From Chloroflexota bacterium (GTDB lineage: Bacteria; Chloroflexota; Limnocylindria; Limnocylindrales; CSP1-4), in NCBI GenBank assembly GCA_030271555.1, contig JARXKQ010000027.1, positions 1 to 10,090 of the forward strand: a stretch of 10,090 nucleotides of DNA, read 5' to 3'. The notes under the pieces are model-generated. The model was not told the DNA's origin. It worked only from the letters and a program-made list of their open reading frames with translations, and did not search any database. Position numbers and translations under genes: made by a program. Numbering within the stretch: the first letter of the stretch is position 1; each line of letters begins with the position of its first letter. Positions 1 through 5,619 of this stretch are shown piece by piece.

Positions 1-1
1 C

Positions 2-1240
2 GTCATCGCAAAGGCCAAGGCCGCCCAGGACACGACCGACCAGCAGGCGGCGGCCATCGCGCGCCTGCGCGACATGGAGAAGAAGGCGCCTGAGGCACTG
101 GATCGGCTCGAGCAGCAGCTCACTTCTGTCGACAGCAGCGTGGACAAGGCGAAGATCGCCGCGGGCCGGCTAGCGCGCTATGCCGAGTCCAGCACGGCCG
201 CTGTCGGGACCAACATCGAAGCGGCGCTCAAAGAGATCCTCACCGCGCGCAACCTGCTGCGCGAAGGCCGCGAGCAGCTCAGCGCCGACGCACCGGCCAG
301 GGCTGCGGTGGCGGCCAAGGGCGCCGAGGACGCCCTCACTGATGCCACCGCGCTGCTCGCGGCCATCACCAACCTGGCCGACTCGCTCGACCGTGCGACG
401 GCGGACCTGAAGGTTCAGCTGGAACACGCGTCGAGCAGTGTCGAGTCGGCGGCCGCACAGATCGCCGCGGGACCGCCAGTGCCGGCGCTCACGGCGCAGC
501 TGACCGATGCCCAGAACGCGCTCGCCGAGGCGCACCGCCTTGCTAACGCGCCGCGAGCCGACGCGCTCGAGGCGGCGCGCAAGACGACCGACGCCAACGC
601 CATCGCCGACAAGCTGCTCGCCGGCGTACGCCAGGCGCAGGACGCGCGCAAGCGCGCCATCCAAAACGCGAACGGCGCCATTGCCACAGCGCGAGCCGAC
701 ATCTCGCGCGCCAGCAATTACATCGACGGCTACCGCCGCACGCGGCCCATCGGCCGTGAACCGCGCAACCGGCTGGCCGAGGCGCAGCGCCGGTTGGGCC
801 TCGCGGAACAGGCGCTGCCAACCGACTTGGACCAGGCGCTCGAGCACGCCCGCGCCGCTGACGGTCTCGCCAACGAGGCATACACGCTGGCCGTGCAGGA
901 ACAACCGAATGGTCAGCAGTTCGACATCAATACAGCCCGGCCGGACGACTCGCTTGGGTCGCTCGTGCTCGGCGCTATCCTCGGTGGCATGTTCGCCGGC
1001 CGCGGTGGAGGGTTCGGTGGCAACTGGGGCGCCCGAGGATCGGGCGGGTCGGCCAACAAGCCGACCGGTTTCTCTGGCCGTGGCGGGGGCGGCTTTGGTG
1101 GTGGCAGATCAAGCGGCGGCAGCTTCGGCGGCCGTGGCTTCGGCATCGGCAGTTTTGGATCGGGCGGCTTCCGCGGTGGCTTTGGAGGCGGCTCATCAGG
1201 TGGATTCGGTGGCGGTCGCTCGAGCGGCGGCCGCTGGTAG
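2..1240 (+). CDS. TPM-type surface protein, C-terminal part (5' end outside window)
   Basis: The reading frame is open from the first complete codon at base 2 to TAG at 1238-1240 (412 residues visible), so the start lies upstream; the ATG at 74 is internal. Most of the visible protein is Ala/Gln/Glu/Arg-rich helix with coiled-coil character. A short hydrophobic stretch (about nt 953-1000, LGSLVLGAILGGMFAG) follows, then a Gly/Ser/Phe/Arg-rich tail (nt 1000-1237) in which GGGFGGGRSSGG occurs twice, ending GGRW. A coiled coil plus glycine tail directly upstream of pspA matches bacterial TPM-domain (YgcG/TLP18.3) proteins. The TPM domain should be N-terminal, outside the window, so the family call is inference. 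Likely role: envelope protein working with PspA. The biochemical function of bacterial TPM proteins is poorly known. pspA follows 16 bases downstream, which suggests one operon. Confidence 0.75.
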   Translation, partial: VIAKAKAAQDTTDQQAAAIARLRDMEKKAPEALDRLEQQLTSVDSSVDKAKIAAGRLARYAESSTAAVGTNIEAALKEILTARNLLREGREQLSADAPARAAVAAKGAEDALTDATALLAAITNLADSLDRATADLKVQLEHASSSVESAAAQIAAGPPVPALTAQLTDAQNALAEAHRLANAPRADALEAARKTTDANAIADKLLAGVRQAQDARKRAIQNANGAIATARADISRASNYIDGYRRTRPIGREPRNRLAEAQRRLGLAEQALPTDLDQALEHARAADGLANEAYTLAVQEQPNGQQFDINTARPDDSLGSLVLGAILGGMFAGRGGGFGGNWGARGSGGSANKPTGFSGRGGGGFGGGRSSGGSFGGRGFGIGSFGSGGFRGGFGGGSSGGFGGGRSSGGRW

Positions 1241-1250
1241 AAGAAGGAGT
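1241..1250 (+). promoter_or_regulatory. Ribosome binding site of pspA
   Basis: AAGAAGGAGT ends six bases before the GTG at 1257. It decides the pspA start: the frame stays open far upstream, but that part is only an alternate frame of the preceding gene. Confidence 0.8.
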
Positions 1251-1256
1251 ACTCAC

Positions 1257-1967
1257 GTGGCAGAAACGATCCTGGGGCGCATCGGCCAGCTGGTCCGCGC
1301 CAATGTCAATGCGCTGTTGGACTCAGCCGAGGATCCCGAGAAGATGCTCGATCAGCTGGTCCGCGACTTCACCAACAACATCGAAGAAGCCGAGCAGTCT
1401 GTCGCGCAGACCGTCGGCAACCTGCGCCTGCTCGAGGCGGATAACCGCGAGGCTCAGGCCGCCCAGGCCGAGTGGGGCGCCAAGGCCGCTGCCGCTTCCC
1501 ATAAGGGCGACGAGATGCGCGCCGCGGGCAACACCGCCGAGGCCGACCGCTTCGACGAGCTGGCCCGCATCGCGCTCCGCCGCCAGCTGAGCTTCGAGGA
1601 GCAGCTGGCCACCTTCAAGACCCAGATCGACCAGCAGACGACGACCACCAATCAACTCAAGGACGGCCTGAACAAGCTGCGCGCCAAGCGCGAGGAGCTG
1701 GTCCAGAAGCGCGACGAGCTCGTTTCACGGGCGAAGATGGCGCAGGCCCAGATGCAGGTTCAGAGCGCGGTCAAGAACGCGTCCGTCATGGACCCCACGA
1801 GCGACCTGCACCGCTTCGAGGAGCGCATTCGGCGCCAGGAGGCGATGGCCCAGGGCATGGCCGAGGTGTCAGCTTCGTCGCTCAACGAGCAGTTCGCCGA
1901 CCTGCAAAACGAGCAGGACGAGACCGAGGTTGACGCGCGACTGGCCTCGCTCAAGAAGCAGGCCTAG
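1257..1967 (+). CDS. pspA: Phage shock protein A (PspA/IM30 family)
   Basis: Encodes 236 residues, the usual length of PspA/Vipp1 proteins. PspA is a peripheral membrane protein of ESCRT-III-like fold that assembles on the cytoplasmic face of stressed membranes and helps preserve proton motive force. The sequence is almost wholly helical and highly charged. It opens with the family's short amphipathic helix and hallmark (ETILGRIGQLVRANVNALLD, then AEDPEKMLDQLVRDF), followed by long coiled-coil helices (QLKDGLNKLRAKREELVQKR) and a C-terminal segment with FEERIRRQEAMAQGMAEV. The GTG start is chosen because a strong Shine-Dalgarno sits six bases upstream and the protein then begins MAETILGRI, as the family does. 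It follows the TPM-like gene by 16 bases and is probably co-transcribed. No pspF, pspB or pspC is visible. Identification is secure. Confidence 0.95.
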   Translation: MAETILGRIGQLVRANVNALLDSAEDPEKMLDQLVRDFTNNIEEAEQSVAQTVGNLRLLEADNREAQAAQAEWGAKAAAASHKGDEMRAAGNTAEADRFDELARIALRRQLSFEEQLATFKTQIDQQTTTTNQLKDGLNKLRAKREELVQKRDELVSRAKMAQAQMQVQSAVKNASVMDPTSDLHRFEERIRRQEAMAQGMAEVSASSLNEQFADLQNEQDETEVDARLASLKKQA

Positions 1968-1976
1968 GCGTACTTA

Positions 1977-2003
1977 GGGCGCGGTGGTCGGCCCGCCGCG
2001 CCC
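1977..2003 (+). terminator. Perfect GC hairpin after pspA, possible terminator
   Basis: GGGCGCGG (1977-1984) is an exact inverted repeat of CCGCGCCC (1996-2003), with an 11-base loop, beginning nine bases after the pspA stop. No T-run follows, so it would have to be a U-poor terminator or an mRNA 3'-end stabiliser. Position and perfect pairing support it; the missing T-tract weakens it. Confidence 0.4.
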
Positions 2004-2035
2004 CGGTCAGGCGAGCCGCGCGGCCTCGCGGCCCC

Positions 2036-2060
2036 TACTATCGGTCACCGTAGGGAGGTG
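2036..2060 (+). promoter_or_regulatory. Possible -10 box and ribosome site of the membrane-protein gene
   Basis: TACTAT at 2036-2041 resembles a -10 hexamer, with no clear -35. AGGGAGG (2052-2058) lies seven bases before the GTG start at 2066. The ribosome site is convincing and fixes the start; the -10 is tentative. Confidence 0.5.
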
Positions 2061-2065
2061 GCCGC

Positions 2066-3136
2066 GTGACTGTCGACGGCCTCGAGGCGGACCAGCCAAT
2101 AAGCACCGCGCCGACGCGGAGTCGCGGCGTGGTCGACCGGTTGCTGACACTGGTAGACCGCTTCCCCGGCCCGTCGTCGGTCTGGTTCGTCCTGTTCGCG
2201 GTTGCGTTGGTCGCGGTTGCGACCGCGTGGATCTGGGTGACCGGCGCAAGACCGGTCGGTCAGCTCGATCCGGAGGTGATCCCGCCAGCGCTCATGCTTG
2301 CGTACTTCCTGTGGCTCATACACCTGCTGAACCGCATCGCCGGTTCGTCCTTTGACGCCTTCCGTCCGGCTCTGGGAGCGGGTGCGAGCGAGCAGGATCG
2401 TTATCGGCTCGCTCTGACCTCCATCCCGGATCGGGTCGCCCTTGCGGCCGTCCTGGTCGTTGAGGTGGTCCTGAACGTCTCCTACTTCGGCACTATCCGG
2501 CCGCTCCGCCCGCCGCTCCCGGTAACTGTGGAGCTCGCTTCCGCCATTCTGTACGCGCTCGTCGCCGCTTCGATCGGCTTGCTGGTCGTGCACGACATTC
2601 GCCAGCTCCGCCTCGTAAGCCGATTGAGCGCCCTGGCCGCCAACGTGGACATTTTCAAGCCAGCCCCGTTGACCGCGTTGTCACGCCTCACGGCCGCTAC
2701 AGCGATCGGAATCATCACTTTTGTGGCGGTCTATGCACTCACAGCTGGGATCACGGTGCCAACGGCGGAGCAAGCGGCGCTCCCCGTGTTCATCGCCGAG
2801 GAGATCGTCATGAGCGCTTTTGCCGTCGCGTCGTTCGTGTTGCCTCTCCGCGTCATGCATGCACGTCTCGTCGAGGAAAAGGTCGTTCTTCTGGGCGCCG
2901 CCCAGGATCGACTGAAGGCGACCCTTGGCCGCCTCCACGCCACTGTCGAGGCGAACGACATGTCGAACGCCGATCAGCTCAACAAGACGATATCGAGCGT
3001 CCTGGCCGAGCGCGACGTCCTCCTTAAGCTGCCCACTTGGCCATGGAGCACGGGGACCTTCCGCGGCGTCGCGACGGCAGTGCTACTGCCCATCGTGATC
3101 TTCGTGATAACCAGACTGATCGATCAGCTCATCTGA
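2066..3136 (+). CDS. Unrecognised multi-spanning membrane protein with cytosolic-type coiled coil
   Basis: I do not recognise a named family. The 356-residue protein has about seven hydrophobic segments, near residues 38-60, 71-89, 122-141, 153-175, 208-228, 239-261 and 332-353. Two stretches stand out. A charged link after segment 4 (HDIRQLRLVSRLSALAANVD) is predicted helical. A roughly 65-residue polar helical region between segments 6 and 7 (about 262-325, including EEKVVLLGAAQDRLKATLGR) has coiled-coil character. The layout recalls sensor or scaffold proteins but there is no kinase, HAMP, GGDEF or transporter motif. The C-terminal LPTWPWSTGTFRG followed by a last membrane helix looks like a conserved block. 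GTG at 2066 is chosen because AGGGAGG precedes it. The gene follows pspA by 98 bases with a likely promoter of its own and converges on mscL, seven bases away. Confidence 0.85.
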   Translation: MTVDGLEADQPISTAPTRSRGVVDRLLTLVDRFPGPSSVWFVLFAVALVAVATAWIWVTGARPVGQLDPEVIPPALMLAYFLWLIHLLNRIAGSSFDAFRPALGAGASEQDRYRLALTSIPDRVALAAVLVVEVVLNVSYFGTIRPLRPPLPVTVELASAILYALVAASIGLLVVHDIRQLRLVSRLSALAANVDIFKPAPLTALSRLTAATAIGIITFVAVYALTAGITVPTAEQAALPVFIAEEIVMSAFAVASFVLPLRVMHARLVEEKVVLLGAAQDRLKATLGRLHATVEANDMSNADQLNKTISSVLAERDVLLKLPTWPWSTGTFRGVATAVLLPIVIFVITRLIDQLI

Positions 3137-3143
3137 AGCGACG

Positions 3144-3545
3144 CTAGGACTGGGGCTGGGTGCAGTTCGGGCAGCGCTTCGCGGTGAGCGGAATGGTCGA
3201 CGCGCACTCGGTGCAGGTCTTGGTCGTGGGCGCGGCGGGCTCCGTGCCCGCCTGGCGGCGCTTCTCCATCGCGTTCATCGGCTTGATGACGAAGAAGAAG
3301 ATCGCCGCGGCAACGAGGATGAACGAGATCAACAGGTTCAGGAAGTTGCCGTACATGATGGCCGCCGAGCCCACGGTGATCGACAAGGTCGAAAAGTCGG
3401 GCACGCCGATCAGGCCCAGCAGCGGCGTCAGGATGTCCTTGACGAATGAGTTGACGACCGCACCGAATGCGGCGCCAATCACCACGGCGACAGCCAGGTC
3501 GACGACGTTGCCGCGCAACAGGAAGTCGCGGAATTCCTTGAGCAC
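3144..3545 (-). CDS. mscL: Large-conductance mechanosensitive channel MscL with C-terminal zinc ribbon
   Basis: MscL is a pentameric membrane channel that opens under extreme membrane tension to release solutes during osmotic downshock. The family start MLKEF and the block LRGNVVDLAVAVVIGAAFGA (residues 10-29) identify it. Transmembrane helix 1 spans about 14-40 and helix 2 about 63-88 (LNLLISFILVAAAIFFFVIK). After helix 2 comes a linker and a CxxC-x10-CxxC zinc ribbon (Cys111, 114, 125, 128). The GTG at 3545 is preferred: AGGAGG lies seven bases upstream and the protein then begins MLKEF like its homologues. The ATG at 3551 would leave only one base after AGGAGG and add two residues. It follows xth on the same strand by 54 bases, and its 3' end faces the membrane-protein gene. 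Confidence 0.95.
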   Translation of the reverse strand: MLKEFRDFLLRGNVVDLAVAVVIGAAFGAVVNSFVKDILTPLLGLIGVPDFSTLSITVGSAAIMYGNFLNLLISFILVAAAIFFFVIKPMNAMEKRRQAGTEPAAPTTKTCTECASTIPLTAKRCPNCTQPQS

Positions 3546-3552
3546 CCTCATG

Positions 3553-3558
3553 CCTCCT
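3553..3558 (-). promoter_or_regulatory. Ribosome binding site of mscL
   Basis: On the minus strand AGGAGG is followed by seven bases and then GTG (3545-3543). The spacing favours this GTG over the ATG at 3551, which is only one base away. Confidence 0.8.
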
Positions 3559-3570
3559 CAGCCCCCAATT

Positions 3571-3591
3571 TGCCGCGTTATTCGTGCGGCA
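3571..3591 (-). other. Small hairpin between xth and mscL
   Basis: TGCCGC (3571-3576) and GCGGCA (3586-3591) form a perfect six-base stem with a nine-base AT-richer loop, starting nine bases after the xth stop on the minus strand. No T-run follows on that strand. It may be a weak terminator or processing site; its function is unknown. Confidence 0.3.
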
Positions 3592-3599
3592 TCGCAACT

Positions 3600-4499
3600 C
3601 TAGCGCTTGGTCCTTTGGGCGATTCTCTGCAGCGCGCCCTCCAAGCCGGCATCGATGGCCACGCCGGGCGCGTCCAGATCAATGAACAGCGGCGCGTGAT
3701 CCGAGGGGATGGGCACGCCCTTGCGCGCCTCGCGGTCGATCTCGGCCGCGACGAGGCGCGCGGCAACGGGCGCGCTGAGGAGCAGGTGGTCGATGCGCAT
3801 GCCCAGGTTCTTGTGGAAGTTGCCGGCGCGGTAGTCCCACCAGGTGAAGCGCGCGGGCTCCGGTCGGATCGATCGATAGCCGTCGGTCATGCCCCAATCC
3901 AGCAGCGCGGCGAAGGCTTGGCGCTCCTGCGGCGAGACGTGCGTGCCACCGTGGACGGCCCTTTCATCCCACACGTCGATAGGTGCCGGGGCGATGTTCA
4001 TGTCGCCGCCGACTACCAGCGCATCGGCCGGCGTGCCGCTCTCTTGCAGCCAGCGCAGCAGCCGCTCATACCAGCCCAGCTTGCCGGTGAAGAAGGCCGA
4101 CCCGACGACACGACCGTTGGGCGCGTACAGGCTTACGAAGCGAACGCCGCCGGCGACGGCGCTGACCATGCGCGCCTCGTGGAATGGATCGAAATCGTCA
4201 TCTTCCTGGCTCACGGTTGAACCGGCGCCACTGTTGCGCACCGGTCCGTCGCCGAAGTTGGTGACGATCGAGCCCGGTTCGATGGGCAGCTTCGACACGA
4301 TCGCGACGCCGTTCCAGCGGCCCTCGCCGTGATGGATCAGCTCGTAGCCGCGCATCTTGAAGTCCATGAGCGGCGCATCGGCGTCGGACAGCTTGGTTTC
4401 CTGCATGAGCAGGACGTCCGGCGCGGCGCGGTCGAGCCATTCGATGACGCGGTCCATGCGCGCCTTGAGCGAGTTGACGTTCCAGGTGGCAATGCGCAC
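3600..4499 (-). CDS. xth: Exodeoxyribonuclease III-type AP endonuclease
   Basis: Encodes 299 residues, somewhat longer than E. coli ExoIII (268). The enzyme cleaves DNA 5' to abasic sites and removes 3' blocking groups in base excision repair; it is cytoplasmic and needs a divalent metal. All catalytic motifs of the exonuclease/endonuclease/phosphatase fold are visible: WNVNSLKAR with Asn7, QETKL with Glu34, LYAPN with Tyr125, GGDMNIAP with Asp166 and Asn168, RIDHLL with Asp237, and SDHAPL with Asp267-His268. Asn7 and Glu34 fall at the same positions as in E. coli when GTG at 4499 is the start, and this supports it; an upstream in-frame start at 4529 would add ten basic residues that do not fit the family. 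An acidic insertion (QEDDDFDPF, 99-107) accounts for part of the extra length. There is no Shine-Dalgarno; TAGGCT lies seven bases upstream, so the mRNA is probably leaderless. Confidence 0.95.
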   Translation of the reverse strand: MRIATWNVNSLKARMDRVIEWLDRAAPDVLLMQETKLSDADAPLMDFKMRGYELIHHGEGRWNGVAIVSKLPIEPGSIVTNFGDGPVRNSGAGSTVSQEDDDFDPFHEARMVSAVAGGVRFVSLYAPNGRVVGSAFFTGKLGWYERLLRWLQESGTPADALVVGGDMNIAPAPIDVWDERAVHGGTHVSPQERQAFAALLDWGMTDGYRSIRPEPARFTWWDYRAGNFHKNLGMRIDHLLLSAPVAARLVAAEIDREARKGVPIPSDHAPLFIDLDAPGVAIDAGLEGALQRIAQRTKR

Positions 4500-4505
4500 A
4501 GGGAC

Positions 4506-4512
4506 TAGCCTA
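4506..4512. promoter_or_regulatory. Symmetric -10 element for xth (-) and the propeller lipoprotein (+)
   Basis: TAGCCTA reads as TAGCCT on the plus strand (4506-4511) and TAGGCT on the minus strand (4512-4507); both fit TANNNT. The minus hexamer ends seven bases before the xth GTG. The plus hexamer would start transcription near 4518, giving a short leader that contains GGAG (4531-4534) before ATG 4542. No clear -35 is seen on either side. Confidence 0.5.
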
Positions 4513-4541
4513 GGGCGCCGCAGCAGCAACGGAGTTCCCCG

Positions 4542-5522
4542 ATGTTGGCAGGTCGGTCAGAGTCATCGAAACTTCACGCTGTCTGTGTGACGGGAATATT
4601 GCTGCTCGCGGGTTGCACTGGCCCTGTGACGCCGCGGGCTACGCCGCAGCCGAGCCGCACCCCCGTGCCTACCGCCACAACAGTCGCGACGTCTTCGGCC
4701 GCGGCCACGCCCTCTGCGCCCGCACTCGACTGGACCGGCACCATTGCCTTCTCGAGCGAGCGGGACGGCAACTCCGAGATCTACACGGTCGACCCAGCCG
4801 GCAACCTGACCAACCTCACAAACAGCCCAGGCGATGACACGCAGCCAGCGTGGTCGCCCGACGGCACGAAGCTGTTGTTTTCCAGCAATCGAGACGGGGA
4901 TTTTGAGATCTGGGTGATGAGTGCGGACGGATCGAATCCGGTCCAGCTGACGAGCAACACGGGTACCGATGGATTCGCCGATTGGTCGCCTGATGGGTCT
5001 ACGATCGCGTTCTCGAGCGATCGCGACGGCAACGCCGAGATCTACCGAATGAACGCAGACGGTACCGACCAACGGCGCCTGACCGACGCCGCGGACAACG
5101 ACTTTGGTCCGAGCTGGTCTTCAGACGGATCCCAGCTCGCATTCGATCGCGATCTCGGTGGGACGAACCTGGACATCTTGCTCATGAACGCTGACGGGTC
5201 CGCCCAGCAGCCTCTGATCTCTGATCCAGAAACGGACTTCTTCCCGTCATGGTCGCCAATCGGCGGAGACCTCATTTTTGCCAGCGACATGAACGGCAAC
5301 ATGGAGCTGTACGTCACGTCGGGCGGCGCGGCGAGCACGGCGGTCACTAACAATCCTGGAGACGACGTAGCGCCCGGGTGGTCGCCTGACGGCAGCCAGA
5401 TCACGTTTGTGAGCACCCGAGACGGTAACGAAGAGATCTACGTAATGAAGGCGGACGGCTCGCAGGTCACTCGGCTGACGAACGACCCCGCCGACGATGG
5501 TGACCCGGACTGGCTGCCTTAA
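4542..5522 (+). CDS. Lipoprotein with six-bladed TolB-like (PD40) beta-propeller
   Basis: Encodes 326 residues, starting at ATG with GGAG seven bases upstream. A lipoprotein signal ends LLLAGC, with Cys25 as the lipidated residue. A Thr/Pro/Ala-rich linker (about 26-63) follows, typical of a surface tether. The rest is six PD40/WD40-like blades of 43-45 residues. Each carries an (I/L)xF strand (Phe70, 113, 157, 201, 246, 289), then RDG-type turns, (E/D)I(Y/W) strands, (A/D)DG turns, and a WSPDG-like motif (Trp104, 148, 192, 237, 280; the last, Trp324, closes the protein). Such propellers occur in TolB and in many secreted proteins and bind peptides or other ligands. No peptidase or other catalytic domain is attached, and no tol-pal genes are near, so it should not be called tolB. 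Blade 4 lacks the usual turn (DRDLGG) and is the most divergent. Confidence 0.9.
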   Translation: MLAGRSESSKLHAVCVTGILLLAGCTGPVTPRATPQPSRTPVPTATTVATSSAAATPSAPALDWTGTIAFSSERDGNSEIYTVDPAGNLTNLTNSPGDDTQPAWSPDGTKLLFSSNRDGDFEIWVMSADGSNPVQLTSNTGTDGFADWSPDGSTIAFSSDRDGNAEIYRMNADGTDQRRLTDAADNDFGPSWSSDGSQLAFDRDLGGTNLDILLMNADGSAQQPLISDPETDFFPSWSPIGGDLIFASDMNGNMELYVTSGGAASTAVTNNPGDDVAPGWSPDGSQITFVSTRDGNEEIYVMKADGSQVTRLTNDPADDGDPDWLP

Positions 5523-5525
5523 GTG

Positions 5526-5551
5526 GTCAGCGCGAGGAGCTGACGCTCAGC
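5526..5551 (+). terminator. Alternative hairpins after the propeller gene
   Basis: GTCAGC (5526-5531) pairs with GCTGAC (5539-5544) across a seven-base loop. The GCTGA part can instead pair with TCAGC (5547-5551) across three bases. This begins three bases after the stop codon. There is no T-run, so terminator function is uncertain. Confidence 0.25.
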
Positions 5552-5583
5552 CGGGTCCACGTGGCGCCCAGCGTAGCAATTCG

Positions 5584-5613
5584 TTGACACCGCGCCGTCG
5601 GGCGGCGCACCAT
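5584..5613 (+). promoter_or_regulatory. Candidate promoter of the proline-rich surface protein
   Basis: TTGACA (5584-5589) is a perfect -35 hexamer. CACCAT (5608-5613), 18 bases later, is a poor -10, six bases before the GTG start at 5620. Such a promoter would give a leaderless or nearly leaderless mRNA. The -35 is striking but the -10 is weak. Confidence 0.4.
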
Positions 5614-5619
5614 CAGCGT

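Noticed and set aside
170-904. Long minus-strand open frame opposite the TPM-like gene (244 codons)
   Set aside because: Shadow of a GC-rich coding region; Arg/Val-rich composition, no recognisable motif, and no ribosome site that I noticed.
507-1256. Upstream extension of the pspA frame, open from base 507
   Set aside because: It reads as an alternate frame of the TPM-like gene (Arg/Thr/Pro-rich, then Ala/Val-rich). The ribosome site and family alignment place the start at 1257.
3570-4220. Plus-strand open frame opposite xth (216 codons)
   Set aside because: Lies wholly opposite catalytic motifs of xth, and its composition is typical of an antisense shadow.
4542-5522. Naming the propeller lipoprotein tolB
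   Set aside because: It lacks the TolB N-terminal domain, carries a lipid anchor and has no tol-pal neighbours; only the propeller repeats are shared.
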